A stretch of DNA of 64,000 bases from Apiosordaria backusii (GCA_030549205.1 JAUKTV010000002.1:2542001-2606000); one strand, 5' to 3'. Shown: positions 1 to 12,807, numbered from the stretch's first letter. Numbers and translations: made by a program. The notes: generated by a model not told the origin, from the sequence alone.

Positions 1-3000
1 CCCCTCTTGCCACGTCTTCCCCTCAAACGACCCCCCCAACCCACACAAATGCCTCATCGTCGGCCTCCCATGTGGGCAGTTCCACGGCTTCTCCATCTCC
101 CCCATGTGCCTCACTACCTTTTCCATCTGCCTCTCCGACAGCGCCTTCCCAATCATGATGCTGCTCCTGCACGCCCTCATCGCAAACATCTTCCTGACCT
201 TTGACGGCCGGGGTATCGTCGTGGCCGAGCTGCTCGGGTTATCCCCAAGCAAGAAGATCAATTCTTCCAGATCTGACAAATCAAAAGTTGTCTCCCTGCT
301 CAGAGGCAAGGTGAGGAGCTGGCAGCGAGAGCCGACGGGGGAGTCGCCAGAGGTGTCGGTTTGCACGACGAAACCGTTGCGTTCCAAAGAGGGGAGGTTC
401 TCGAGGATGATCTCCTCCTCGAGGGCGGTCAAGGTGAGGGGTTTGGGCTGGACGAGGCGCTGGGATTGGACGGTGGTGGTGGATTGAAGGCGCTCAAAGT
501 TGTATTTCTCGTCGGAGGCGTGTTGGTCGATTATGAAGAGCTCGTCGTCGTCGTTGCTGGCTGAGGAAGAAGGGGAGGCTTCCCGGACGGCGAGGATGAA
601 GCCGAGGTTGAATTGGCCTATGATCTTCATTTTGCCAAAGTCTGTCTTGGTGATTTTGAGGGAGAGCTTCTCTTCGGGGTTGTCGGCTTCAAGACCGTTC
701 TTGCCGTTTGGGGAGGGAAGGGGTTGGGTTCGTTGTGGTGGGATGTGTTTTGAGAGGGATTTGATATGCTGGTGGATCTCCTTTTCGTTGGTTTTGACCC
801 TGTGGATGAGGTTCAGGGTCATGTCTTTCCGTTTTGGACGGCCCTTAATAAGCATTTGGGATCGCTTTTCGCTTTCTTCTGATGTTTCAACAACGGCGGC
901 CTCGGCGGCATCGATCATCGCTTGCACCTTCTTGTCTTCCTGTGCTTTCTTTTCTTCCTCGTCGACGTACTCGTCGTCGGCTGAGTCATGATCGCAACAT
1001 TCGGATTGCTCAATAGACTCTCTTGGGCTGTCTGCCTCTGACGGTATATTCCGGTCCCCGTCTGTTCCAGGATTGGGTTCCTCTACTTCTTCCTGAGAGG
1101 AAGGAGGTATGTCAGGTTCATCCATGTCTACGTCGTCATCTCCTCCCTGAGAGACGAACAGAGATTCTTCATTGTCATCATCCCGGTTTTCAGAGGGTTC
1201 AGCTGCATCCAACGCCTCTTCGGCCTCCTCAGCCTCCTCGATCTCTTCATCATCCACATCCACCTCTTCAGTGGTGATCTCGAGGTCTTCCGTCGACCCT
1301 CCCTTGCTGCTCGCCGCAGCAGAAAACATCTGAGTAAGACGCCCTCCAAAGGATGGCATTGGGACGGTTCTCTTCCCGGTCTTAGCGATGCCAGACTTCT
1401 GGGAAGGTCTCGAGGGTTCATCCACCCTCGATCGTTTTAATGGGCTTCTAATCACACTTGTCACGGTGTGATCACCTATGGTTATCGTTGCTACTTCCTG
1501 GGTAGAACGTTGGAACCGAGCCGAAGCTATTGGGCTGGACCGTGGAGCCGGAGGTTGTGATGGTGGTGGGATTGCTGGAATGGAGGACTGCGGCTCGTTT
1601 TCTGCATCTTCCATCTCATGATCAGATGTCTGGGTTTCATCTGGATCAATCTGGTCTGCTGGTTGCGAGTCCGCATGGAAGCCTCGAATCCGGCTTGGTT
1701 GAAAGTTAGGCAGATCACCTTGGTCGTCTTCTGCAGCTGCATTGTCATTGGACTGGTCGTCCGGTTCTGGACCAGGCGATTCTGATGCTGTCCTGTCAGA
1801 TATCCGGCTTGTTTCCCTGGTCACAGGCTTTTTCTCGAGCCAGCGGGAAAGTGAAGAAGCATTCTCAGAAGGAGTAACTGATGGCCTCGGCCGAGCCGTC
1901 AATCTTCTAGATCCACGGGTGCTTTCAACCTCTGTCTCGTCTTCATCCTCCCGGTCCCCACCTCTTTCAAGCATGTCCTCCTCAGTATCATCTACAGCAT
2001 CAACCGAGCCTCGTCTCTGTGGAATCGGCGAGTCTGGTTCAGGTGATTGATGGGACGGCGTGGCTGTTCTCTTGTTGCTTACAGAGGCAACCGAAGCTGG
2101 TGTTTGTGAGCGAGCAAGCGTCGGTTTCTTAAACGACGTCTGCTTCAGCCCCTGCGCTTGGGATACAGGTATGGTGACATCTTGGGTCTCGAAGAGTTCA
2201 ATCAAGGACTCCCGGAGATTGTCGAGCATTTGACCTTGATCATGCAGCAAAATTGTACGTTTGTCTGGGCTAACATTGACATCGTAAAGGTGCGTATCGA
2301 GCTGAATGTCGGCAAAGATAAATGGCAATTGCGAAGCGTTGTACGAGCGATACACCTCATTGAATACCTTGACAAACTGGGGAAGGCCACACGGTCGCCC
2401 GTTGACGTAGAACATTTGACGATCTGGTGTCTGGCGGCCTTCACCAGGGGTCGGCCGGGAAACATGGCCGAGTACCCTAACCTCGGTACTGCTCCCATCA
2501 ACCTTCGCTTTCCCCTTTACGAGAGGACCTGTGGTGGGTGTAAGCTGTAGCTTGAGATCCATGTTGATGAGAGCATTCATCGTCTTTACACCAAATACAT
2601 TGATGATATTGTCACGTGTTGTAGGATTCCCCTTGGTCGAGAACAGAATCATTCGCTTTCCCTTGGTTGGCTGTTGAGAGACGGTGAACTTGACTCCGGT
2701 TTGTATGCAGGCATACTGGTTGAGCAGGCTGATAACCTTGCCCCATTCTCTCTTGATGTTTCTTTCCAGCTCACGACGGCGAACTGGGAGATTTCGGAAG
2801 AGATCTTCGACGAAGACAGAAGTACCACGTTGGCCCGAAACAACACTGGTGCTCTTAAGCTTTCCAGACATCTCAAACTCGAGCTTGGTGGCGCGGGGGA
2901 CTTGCTCCTTGGTGCAAGTTACGACCGAGAATTTTGAGAGTGCGCAGAGGGAGGACAATGCCTCCCCCCGGAAGCCAAAGGTCTGAAGTGTTGAGAGATC

Positions 3001-3314
3001 ATCGTATGTCGAGAGCTTGGACGTATAATGCTTCAAGGCAACTGACTCGTAGTTGTGTGGTTCAATTCCAGCTCCATTGTCTTGAACTTCGATGGAATCT
3101 AAGCCTTGGTTTTTGAATCTGACTTCTGCAAACTAATCAACACATGGTTTTTTCTAAAATGGAGGATAGCCATACCGATGTTGGTTGCTCCAGCATCCAC
3201 ACTATTTTCCACGAGCTCCTTGGCTACGGAGCACAAGTCGACAATGACTTGGCCAGCTTGAATTTGATGGACTGCACTCGAGTCGATGGCTTTGATGGTG
3301 ACGTTTGATGCCAT
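1..3314 (-). CDS. PMS1: DNA mismatch repair protein Pms1 (MutL family), C-terminal end cut by window edge
   Basis: Encodes the MutL-alpha subunit that pairs with Mlh1 and nicks DNA during mismatch repair in the nucleus. Two exons are seen: 3314-3176 and 3125-1, with a 50-nt intron at 3126-3175 (GTATGG donor, TTTGCAG acceptor). Splicing restores the N-terminal GHKL ATPase reading, including TNIEVRFKNQG and DNGAGIEP. The GFRGEAL ATP-lid motif is at residues 97-103 (2956-2976). The endonuclease metal-binding motif DQHA-x2-E-x4-E is intact (DQHASDEKYNFE, 493-528, from Asp913). The conserved C-terminal ACRSSIMIG and CPHGRPTMRHL segments are read at about 190 and 50. I checked every codon of exon 2 in this frame and found no stop over 3.1 kb. 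About 1088 residues are visible; the last few and the stop lie left of the window. A long acidic, Ser-rich linker separates the ATPase and endonuclease halves, as in other fungal Pms1 proteins. Confidence 0.96.
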
Positions 3315-5734
3315 AGTTTGACTGTCTCACGATATACGGCCTGATTAGGACATCAGGTCATCTCATGTTGCCGCTGGCTAGCGGTATATCCGTACGGAGA
3401 TGTGATGGCTGGTGGTGTGTTACACTAAGAAATCAATGAGAAGTCGAAATTCGAGACGCGACGCGTTCCTGCCTGCAGTGACCCGCGCAGTCTCCGTAAT
3501 ACCTTAAATGAAGCAGGCAGGCACCCCTCCATCTGGCAGCTCAGCTTATCATTACCCCGCCATGAATTGTGCTTGACAAGGTCAGTCTGATGACTATTCT
3601 TCGACTGAATCGAGGATCAATCATCCCCACAAACGAGAATAACTCCGTATCTATCTTTTTAGGCATTATTTGAAGAGAGTTGATGAGAATGCGGAAAGGG
3701 CTCTGCCTCATGTCAGCTGCGGTGTAACGCATCCACCGAGAATACGGAGTACAGACCCCAATACGCCAATGTTACAGTCGTTGACCGTGCCACATCAAGT
3801 CTTCTGCCTCGGCATTCGTTGAAAGCTTGCTTGAAGGAATATCACGCTAACTTTAAGCTTTTCTCGACGTTTGAGAAAGTCAGATATTCAAGGGTCCATC
3901 AGTGCTGCCTGACTCGCCGCAACTCTGGCGGGTGATTTTAGACAGATACTCCGTTTTGAAGGACACTGCAAATCGATATCCGGAATCAATCAATAAATCC
4001 ATACTTTGAGACGTTCTCGGCACAATCCGTAGCCTTTAATGCAGGTCGGCTATTTCCAGATGACGTTATGCTTGGCTGATGTGGTAGCCAATCGAGCAGC
4101 TCGGCATATCAAGACTCGGAAGGAAGCATTGCAGAAAAGCGAAATAACTCAACACATTTCCAGGAAGCAAACCCTGTCAGAAGTTGTCCAGAACCAAGGT
4201 TTATGGCTCTTGGTGTTGTGATGGCAACCATACGCAGTACACTCGATTTCCAGACTGTATTGTCTGTCGCGATAAGAGATAAGGGTCACATACGCTCGGG
4301 CGACTGGACTGGACAGGAGCACACCCACATGCATATGCCATCAACTTTGATACGCAGCGCTAGCATTTCAGGAAGACACTTCCAGGAGTTGTCGACCCAC
4401 ATGCTGCCAACATTTTGTCAGGTTTCGGTGCTCAGTCCCGCAATTCCTGGGACCAGCCGCTGCAGCAGAGGTCGAAAATCCTAAAGATCATCGATGACTT
4501 CTCACAGCTGCCTTTTCTGTTTGGTTCCTATGTCGCAAGGATTGCGTATGCCTTGCCTGCATCGCCAACATGCCTCCCTAATCTCACTATAGGGACTGGA
4601 AGAGGGTTGAAACCCACAAGACGCTTACCATGGGATGTATGCTGGTGAAGTAGACCGGGTGCCGGAAGCCAGCCACCTCACAATGACCTGAAAGACTCCC
4701 GCGTCAATAAAAAAAAAAAAAAAAGGTGTGGTGCATGCTGCAGGAGGGAGATGATTCCCAGCTTTGGAGCTGGGTTGCAACAGCTTGCCGCCCACTGCCG
4801 CTCTGGAGCTTATATTCCGCAGCTTCCGCCCATCCCAGCCTCATCACATCCGATTTCTCTCTTCTTGGACGGAATTGGGAAACATTCGTTCATATCGGTC
4901 TCTGTCTTTCTCCCGTATCGTCAGACAAAAGTCGCTCGTTCGCCATACAACAAACACGCAGTTGATGACACAAACGTCACCTGAATCCTGGCACCGAAAA
5001 CGTTTTGTGCCGATCCGGAAGAATCTGGGATCCCCTCGTTGTTCACCCTGAATACCAAGGGTTCTCACGTTATTGTTGGTTTCATCCGCCTGTGCGACCG
5101 GGACCCCACCATCGCTGAGGATCTTTATACACAATAATTATTACCGACTGCGAACACTCAGCTCGGACTCGAAGAAGTGGTGAAGGTTCGCTATCGGGTT
5201 GCTATCAAATCCCCCATCCAAAAAAGCCACCGCGGCACCTGCGTCGAATCATCTCGGCCCGTTTAGAGGCTGGTCGGAACACTTGTTTCCAAGCTAGAGC
5301 ACGGCCAATAGCGGGCTGCAGCGCTGTGCACCTGCTAGCCTAGCCTGCCAGAGGCTAGCTTTGGGATTGAAGGGTGGGCTCCCGAATCAAGGAACCTGCA
5401 TCGACCACCCACGGGCAATGCTCACGGTTTTTCACGTCAATTTGTTTTTTTATCTTCCTTACGAATAGAGGCTCGCCGGCGACAGGGAAAGCTTGGTGAA
5501 TGCCCCAACCACCTCAGCCTTGCTCCGGTTCTAATCATAATCCCCAATCCCCACCAACCGGAAAGTCTGCCAGCCCCGGCTCATGACCGGCGTTTCGTCG
5601 CCGTCGCGCCCGTCAAAGTCCGCTCCCTCCCGTCTCCCTTGACCTGCCAAGGACCGCAATCGAGAAGCGCAACCTGCCATAACGAAACGCATATCCCCCC
5701 AGCGCAGGAGTCGTCCGCCACCGACCCTGCTGGG
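3315..5734. other. Divergent intergenic region between PMS1 and BST1
   Basis: About 2.4 kb with only short, unrecognisable open frames. It must hold the promoters and 5' leaders of the divergently transcribed PMS1 and BST1. It contains an A-run at about 4709-4724 and a short inverted repeat (GCTAGCCT ... AGGCTAGC) near 5335-5360. No RNA gene or repeat family was recognised. Confidence 0.6.
5583..5642 (+). promoter_or_regulatory. Possible upstream ORF in the BST1 leader
   Basis: An ATG at 5583 opens a 19-codon frame ending in TGA at 5640-5642. It lies 92 nt upstream of the assigned BST1 start and in a different frame. If the transcript starts upstream of 5583, this uORF could dampen BST1 translation. 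The transcription start is not known, so the regulatory role is inference. Confidence 0.3.
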
Positions 5735-8700
5735 ATGACGAGGCACTCATCAGGATCCTCCGAAGACGGTGACACTTCGCACGTCGAGGTTCCTCATGTC
5801 CATTCGTCCAATCAAGCCGCGCTGAGGCCACAAGCTGCGCAGCCATCTTCCACCTCGAGCAGTCCTGATAACGGCAGCCATCACCACCAGCGCCGTAGCA
5901 GCGCTGACCCACGAACCTCGTCCTCGATAAGCCGGCGGTCTACCAGCATCAATTGGAAGTCTTCGGAGGCTCGGAATGGGTCGATAGAGAAGCCGCCATC
6001 GCCGACGCGCTCGACACCTCCATCTCCACTCGGCTTGATTCCAACCGCGAATGGGGCACATGCAAGAGAGATGGAAAAGGCGCACGAGGCCATGTTCGCC
6101 GTACGGCATCAGCGATGGCGAAGCCCATGGGCAATTGGCCTACTTGCGCTCGTCGCATCCATAACCGGCATCGGTTTGCTGCTGACCGTTATTCACTCGT
6201 CGGTAACACGACAAATTGACCCGAAGGGCTGTCGAATGTCTTACTTGCGCCCGTCGTACGCCAAGCTCAACGAGTTCGACACGGAACATACCCGTCTCGC
6301 AAGCAAATACTCGCTGTACATGTATCGCGAACAGGGAATTGACCATGACACAAGGGTTCGGATCCCCCATCTTATGTCTTGGTATCTGTATGCCAAGCTC
6401 CCTGCTGGTCCACTACTAACGTCAGCTGTGCGCAGGTACGAGGAGTGCCCGTTCTTTTCATTCCTGGCAATGCTGGGAGCTACAAGCAAGTCCGACCCAT
6501 TGCTTCAGAGGCAGCAAACTACTTTCACGATGTCCTGCAACACGATCACGAAGCCCTCAGTGCTGGGGTCAGAAGCCTCGACTTCTTCACCGTCGACTTC
6601 AACGAAGATATTACAGCGTTTCATGGGCAAACCCTTCTCGACCAAGCCGAATATCTCAACGAGGCGATACGCTACATCCTATCGCTCTATCTCGATCCGC
6701 GCGTTTCCGACCGAAACCCCGATCTTCCCGACCCGACCTCGGTGATAGTTCTGGGCCACTCTATGGGAGGAATTGTTGCGCGGACAATGCTCATCATGCC
6801 CAATTATCAAACGAACTCGATCAACACTATCATCACCATGTCGGCGCCCCATGCCCGGCCGCCCGTATCCTTTGACAGCCAGATCGTCAAGGCGTACAAA
6901 GATATCAATGATTATTGGAGGCACGCCTACTCACAGCAGTGGGCCAACAACAATCCGCTGTGGCATGTCACTCTCGTGTCCATTGCTGGAGGTGGGCTCG
7001 ATACGGTGGTACCTTCCGACTATGCGAGCGTCGAATCCTTGGTTCCGGACACGCATGGATTTACTGTCTTCACATCGACTATTCCCACGGTATGGACAAG
7101 CATGGACCACCAGGCAATTTTGTGGTGCGACCAGTTTCGCAAAGTGCTGGTTCGCACGCTTTTTGATCTTTCCGATGTCCACAGGGCATCGCAAACGAAG
7201 CCGAGGGCTGAGAGAATGCGCGTGTTCAAGAAGCGGCTGCTCACTGGCATGGAGACCGTTGCAGAGAAGACGGCACCTCGATCAGATCCAACAACTTTGC
7301 TGACCGTAGAGGACAATTCTGACACGATCATTGCTCAGGGGGAACGCTTAGTTCTCCGCCAATTAGGCACAACTGGCAGAGTTCGCGCCCACCTTCTGAC
7401 TATCCCTCCTCCAGGGCCCCCCGAAGTGAAGCGCTTCTCTCTGATGACGGATACGAAGCTCGACAAGTCTGGAGAAAATGGGAAGCTTGAGGTCATGTTC
7501 TGCAGCGTTGTCCCATCCCAGCCTGGTCAAGCTGGAGCAGGATTTCCCAGCCAAATAGACCTCTCCAAAGGCACTGCAGGAACTACCAGGTTGGCTTGCC
7601 GGAGCGCTGCGCCAGATGTTATCCCACTCCCTGGATCGAATCGAACAACCAGGTTTCCGTTTTACAGGGACCAGGAAGACGAAGTCTTGCCGTTTTACTA
7701 CCTCGAGTATGACCTGGATGATATTGCCGAACAACAGTTCATTGCCGTGGTGGAGAAGGCAACCAATCCCACGCCCGGTTTTGTGATCGCAGAGTTCAGC
7801 GATCAGTCGCGATCACATCAAACGGCGCAGATAGGCCTCCAACGGCTGCTCACCTTGGGATTCAAGTTCACCATGCTTTCTGCGCGACCGATGGTCACGG
7901 AAATCAAGGTACCATCGCTACAGTCAAGCTTGCTGGCCTACAACTTGCGCCTTAGCAGCCACTCATGTGGCAGCAAATCAGAGCTCTTCACCCCGATGGT
8001 GAGGCAGTATCTGGTTGAGCCATACGAGTCCAAGTATTTCGTCAATGTCCAAGATGCGCCGATCAGCCTTCACGGTGTTGCTCCTTATGTTCCTCCACCG
8101 CTCACCAGGAGGTCTGCCAGTGAAGATGGGCTGAGCTTTCAATTTTGGACGGACCCGACTTGCAATTCCAGCATCGAGGTTGAGCTCAACGTCGACTTCA
8201 GGGGCAGTCTTGGCAAGCTGTATATGCGCTACCGCACCGTTTTTGCTGCATTCCCACTGCTCGTGGTGGCGCTGGTTTTGCGCAAACAGTTCCGCGTCTA
8301 CGACACTACCGGTGTATTCATCACCTTTACAGAGAGTCTGGATCTTTGCCTGAGGCAATCCATCCCCTTGATGCTTGCTTCGCTCACCCTCTTGACCATG
8401 GCCACGGCCAATCCAAACCCAGCAGGCAGTGCGAGCTTTTGGCACTGGAATAAGAGCACCTCGTCACTCATCGATTTCCACTTGAACGACTATCTGATCG
8501 GCACCCAGGATCCGATGTTCTTGTTCCTGATCCCCATGATCGGAATAATCTGCGTTGGAGTGTGCACCGTCTTCAACTACATCACACTTGCCCTCACTCA
8601 CTTGTTGAGCAGCCTCTTCAACTTGTTGGCTTTCCGCCCTGCTTGGGTTCGCAATGACGACCGCAAAAAAGGGGGCGCCGGATTTCTGCCTTCGTCGCCC

Positions 8701-9276
8701 AGGCGCAGGATGATTACTACGGCCGTCCTGTTATTCCTCGTGTCAACTGCTATCCCGTACCAATTTGCATATCTGGTCGCCTGCTTGGTTCAACTGACAA
8801 CAACAGTCCGCGCGCAGAGGATCGCCCAGGAACTGCAGTCGGCAGCCAACTCGAGCTTTTACAACTACGTCCACTCCATACTCATCCTCATGCTCTGGAT
8901 TCTCCCTATCAACCTGCCGACCCTCGTGGTCTGGATACACAACCTGGCTGTCCACTGGCTCACACCCTTCACCTCGCACCACAACGTCCTCTCTATCATG
9001 CCGTTCATCGTCCTTGTGGAGACCTTGACCACCGGCAAGATGGTTCCTCCGGTTACTGGCCGGATGAAGCATGTCACCAGCATTCTGCTGTTTGGTATTG
9101 CCATCTATGCTGCCGTATACGGGATTTCGTATGCCTATACACTACATCACCTTGTCAACCTGGTGGCCTTTTGGCTAGTCATCCTTCACTCGACGTCTGA
9201 CTCTTGGCCAATATCGGGGTTAAGACACCTATACGAAGGCGATGCCGAGGACCGCAAGGGCGGGAAAGAACCATGA
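5735..9276 (+). CDS. BST1: GPI inositol-deacylase Bst1 (PGAP1 family)
   Basis: An ER membrane lipase that removes the acyl chain from the inositol of GPI anchors, allowing ER exit of GPI proteins and taking part in ER quality control. Two exons, 5735-6355 and 6436-9276, give 1153 residues, close to fungal Bst1 length. The 80-nt intron (6356-6435) has an atypical GTTCGG donor, a CTAAC branch point and a GCGCAG acceptor; splicing gives ...DTR-VRGVPVLFIPGNAGSYK, the family signature. After a Ser-rich cytosolic head, one membrane segment is at residues 132-157. The alpha/beta-hydrolase nucleophile elbow is LGHSMGG with Ser316 (6760-6762). The C-terminal third has about seven or eight hydrophobic segments. 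The start is the first in-frame ATG; the frame is open further upstream but without an ATG. Stop TGA at 9274. Confidence 0.95.
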
Positions 9277-9661
9277 TCCCTTTTTTTTTCTCTTAGACAC
9301 GTTGGAATAGATTATCCAAAATTTAGCTGGACATCCGCCAAACCAGTTCACAATACCGATCACCTTTGATACCCAATCCGAATGGTTTCAGACATCACCA
9401 GACCACGATTGTACATGCCTTTTATATCACTATGTGGACAGGTGTTCATATAAGTTTTCTTTTCTTTTTCGTTCTCTACGACATACGACTTTATGAGGGC
9501 GGAATCCCGTCTGCTTCATCTCTCTTCTGTCACAACCACGGCACTTTCGACGTGACTTGTGATTTTGGCCGGCCTTCTACTCTTCCTCATTTTGCATTTG
9601 CATACGGGCTGGGAAGCAGTGATGGCCGTTTCAACATGCATCTAGAGTCGTCGACGACCGG

Positions 9662-9687
9662 TTTTTTTTTTTTTTTTTTTTTTTTTT
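9662..9687. repeat. Poly-T tract
   Basis: About 26 consecutive T residues downstream of BST1. It is the longest homopolymer in the window, and its exact length is likely to be uncertain in the assembly. Confidence 0.9.
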
Positions 9688-10681
9688 GGGGCGAATGGGA
9701 TGCTTGGATAAACCAGAGGTATTCACGGATGGGAGGGAAGGTTGAAGTTTTGTCTTCGTGCTCCCTGTTTTCTTTTTCTTTTCTTGACCCACTTTACCTC
9801 TCGATGGGATGGGATGACACATATATTCTTGGGTTCATAAGGGGGCGGCAAATTGGTATTGGTAAACCAGGGGATGGGGTCTTGGGGAAAGGCAGCATGG
9901 TATTAGGATTTGGGAAGGGGGGAGAGCCGACCCAAGCCGATTTGGCCGCTGATAATGTTTATGTTTTTTTCTTCATGTTCACTTCTTTTGTCGGTCTTTT
10001 CACATTCACTTCTTTGTCGGGCGGTGATCACCTATTCCTCACGCGATAACATCTCGCCTCGCCCGATACCTCTCGTTCAGCTCTACAGCACGCCTCTCTA
10101 GACACCGGCCCGGACAATCATTGAGGCACGGATGGGCATATATACAAAGGGGGGAAGTAATGGACGATGACACCAGAGACATTAATGGCGCATGTGGTCT
10201 CCGATGGAGGGATGATAGAATTACCCCAACAGCAGGCAAGGTGATTGAGGGCGTGTCGGTTTCAAGCCTTGTTAGAATAGCAAGAGAAGAGCCAAGAAAG
10301 CGAGAGGAGTTGGATTACTATAAATGGGACTGTGTAAATAGGTAGAGAGTAACTAGAAAGAAGAGCGGAGGGATGGTTGGTGTATATACCACACATGTAT
10401 TTAATACGGAGAGACGTAAGTGCGGACACAGCCCTGTCAAGAACAGGGGGGGTTTTTGTGTGCTTGAGAGAGAGATGGGGAGAATACATGATCAAGTTCA
10501 AATAATTCTACATTACAATATGCGCGCTGTGAACGGAAAAGAATTGAGATCTGATCTCACAGCCCTGCCTTTCATACCTGGCACTATTAATTGATATAGG
10601 TCTTTTCCATCAGTCATCGCCCAGAGTGGGAAGCAAAAAGAGATAAAAAGCAACGCTGAAAAACACACAAACGCCTGTGAT

Positions 10682-10757
10682 GGGCCAGGAGTCGAACGTG
10701 GATCTTTGGTCGAGTAAAACTCGGGAATACACTGACCGCTATGTTACCACGCCACGG
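10682..10757 (-). tRNA. tRNA-like sequence, probably a degenerate tRNA (pseudogene) or tRNA-derived relic
   Basis: Read on the minus strand this segment has a box A-like stretch (TAACATAGCGG) and a near-consensus box B (CGTTCGACTCC) at tRNA spacing. A D-stem ACAT/GTGT can form. A T-arm CCACG-TTCGACT-CCTGG has a single C-C mismatch. A run of five T (10659-10663), a Pol III terminator, follows about 20 nt downstream. A 3-bp stem around the loop GTTTTAC would present UUU (Lys), with U33 and A37. Against a working tRNA: the anticodon stem has only three pairs, and the 5' flank does not pair with CCCATCA at the 3' side. I therefore read it as a decayed tRNA or Pol III-derived relic. Confidence 0.35.
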
Positions 10758-11191
10758 AAGTACTACCAATATACCTTACTGAAATCAAGTACTGCGGTGG
10801 TGTAGTTGTGTCCGTGGTTGTGGCGTCGTTCTCTAGACCAAGGTTATTGTTGAATTCTAACGAGGTAGGTAGTTGCTGGTTGAGGCAGGAAAAACGTTGG
10901 ATAGACTGAATATGCCATGTTACGTTCAACGGCAAGATAGATGTTGAAGACAAAAAACACCGCCCACGAGGTATAATGTGCTCCAAAAAGAGTTGATATA
11001 TGAACTGACGATGAAAAACGCCCCAACTCCGTTCCATATCCTATCCTACCCGAGCTCAATGGTTCTAAACCAAACGATGCTCTTCTTCTACCACGCCTTG
11101 AATATCAACATAGAATTACAAATAAAGCTCTTAAAATGCTGATCCTCCTAAACCTCTACTCCTACAACCTCATGGTGATATACAGAAATGA

Positions 11192-12807
11192 TCAAGACTC
11201 ATTCAGCGCCCTCATAATCCTCTGATAAAATTTACTCGCCTGCGCCCTCGGAAACGCAATCTCATCCACCAGAAACTCTGGAAGAACATCAATCAACGCC
11301 CGGTCGCGGTTGGTGTCCAACAGAGGGTTGTACTCGCACTGAGACTCATCCCCATCGCCGTTGGACATTGTCAGTTTGAAGTGAAGTGCTGTTGTTGTTA
11401 TCACATTAGCCAGCCATCTCCCAACTCTTGTGATTTGAGGAAACTTACTGCCATTCCTCCCAGTCTGTAAACAATCAAACTCCACCGCATCCGCCAGCAC
11501 ACTCACCCCCCTCACAATCAACCCCGTCAAATCCCCATACAAATCCTCCTTCCTCTGCGCAGCCAACGTAGCCTCCTGCACCAACAACTGCTGCCCCATC
11601 ATCGTCCCCCCCACCCCCACCCCCATCCTACCACCCCCACCACCATGCATCCCCCCAACCCCTTCTTCATCGCGCTCCCCGGGACTTGAATCCCCGCGCT
11701 CCTGCTATTCGCCGCCGCCTCAGCATTCCTCGCCGCAGTCAACTTCATATTCAGCGCTTTAATCTCGGTTTTTTGCTCCGCTATCGTCTTGTTCAGCTCC
11801 GCTACCTGAGCTTCAAACTTGGCGATTTGCTGCTGCGCTTGGGAGAGGTCCGCTTGGAGGGAGGGGACGACGCCGCTGGATTGCTTCGCGGTGGCGAGCT
11901 CGGATTTTAAGGACGCAATGAGGGAGTCGGCGAGCTTGGATTTGGACTCGGATTGCTTGCGGAAGGTGTCGAATTTGGCTTCGGCTTGGGGGATGGAGAC
12001 CTCGCGGAGGGAGGTGTATTTGGATTCGAGGGCGGTGTGGGATTTGGTTAGGTCGCCTAGGCGGCGGCGGAGGTCGGCTTCTGTTGATGATGATGATGAG
12101 GAAGTGGAAACGGAGGGGCGCTTTTTGGGGGAGAGGGAGAGGGAACGGGGTTGAGGGGGTGGGAGGGGGGGTGCTTCGTTGTCGGAGATGGGGGTGCCGG
12201 GTTCGAGGGCGGAGGGTTGGGTTTCTGGGATTTCGAGGGTGGGTTCTTCTTCTTCGTCGGGGGTTGACTTGGATGAGGAGGCTGATCCTTTCCTGCCGCC
12301 GGCGGTGGTCTTCTTGGGACGGCCGCGGGTGGATTTGGTTTCGGGAGTGGTGGTTGTGTCAGCCATATCGATGTCTTCTTCTGCTTCTTCGACTGGAGTG
12401 GCGGCAGCGCGTCTTCCTCGACCTCTTCCGGCTGGTTTCTCGGCGGGCGCGTTCTTAGCTTGCGCATTTGCTGATTTCTCTCCTAGAATCTCCTGCTCTA
12501 CTGCTGCCGCGACCCTTCCGGCGGCGCGACGCGTCGTGGCGGTGTTTTTGGGTTCTGGCTTGGTGACCTTTGACGCGGCTGCTGCCTTTGTGGCGGCTCC
12601 TCTCTTCTTGGGTGGCATGGCGGCGGTTGCGGTGGTGGTTGCGGTGGTGGTTGTGGTTTTGGAGTTGAGTTTGCGTGGTCTTCCAATGTTGGCGGCGGCA
12701 GTTGAGGCTGGTCGCGCGACGACTCCAAAAGCGTTTCCACCCAGTCCGTCTTCCGAATCCGAATCCACCAGCTCCAGCAACTGAGAGCGGATCTTCGTCT
12801 TTAGCAT
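11192..12807 (-). CDS. PCS1: Monopolin complex subunit Pcs1/Csm1-like, with apparent one-base frameshift
   Basis: The homolog acts at kinetochores and rDNA, clamping microtubule sites and recruiting cohesin or condensin with Mde4/Lrs4. The N-terminal part (from MLKTKIRSQLLELVDSDSED at 12807) is basic and disordered. A long coiled coil follows (roughly residues 240-370). The C-terminal globular Csm1 domain contains KEDLYGDLTGLIVRGV, FDCLQTGRNGTLHFKLTMSN and FPRAQASKFYQRIMRAL. A 60-nt intron at 11389-11448 (GTAAGT donor, ACAACAG acceptor) splits the RNG-TLHF motif. Between coiled coil and globular domain the frame breaks in a Gly-rich linker, around 11650-11660 in a G-run. One extra G would give 518 residues in a continuous frame. 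I cannot find an intron of credible length to explain it, so a homopolymer sequencing error is the simplest reading and a real frameshift the alternative. Confidence 0.85.

Larger units (their letters stand above)
9277..11191. other. Intergenic region between BST1 and PCS1 3' ends
   Basis: About 1.9 kb between convergent genes. It holds the BST1 3' region, a 26-nt T-run (about 9662-9687), and a tRNA-like element at 10682-10757 listed separately. The frame that crosses the T-run (9366-10049) is low-complexity and I do not support it as a gene. Confidence 0.6.

Noticed and set aside
9366..10049. 227-codon frame crossing the poly-T tract downstream of BST1
   Set aside because: Its poly-Phe run comes from the T-tract, and there is no motif or credible start.
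12084..12784. Long plus-strand frames opposite PCS1
   Set aside because: Shadows of the low-complexity Ala/Pro/Lys-rich coding strand.
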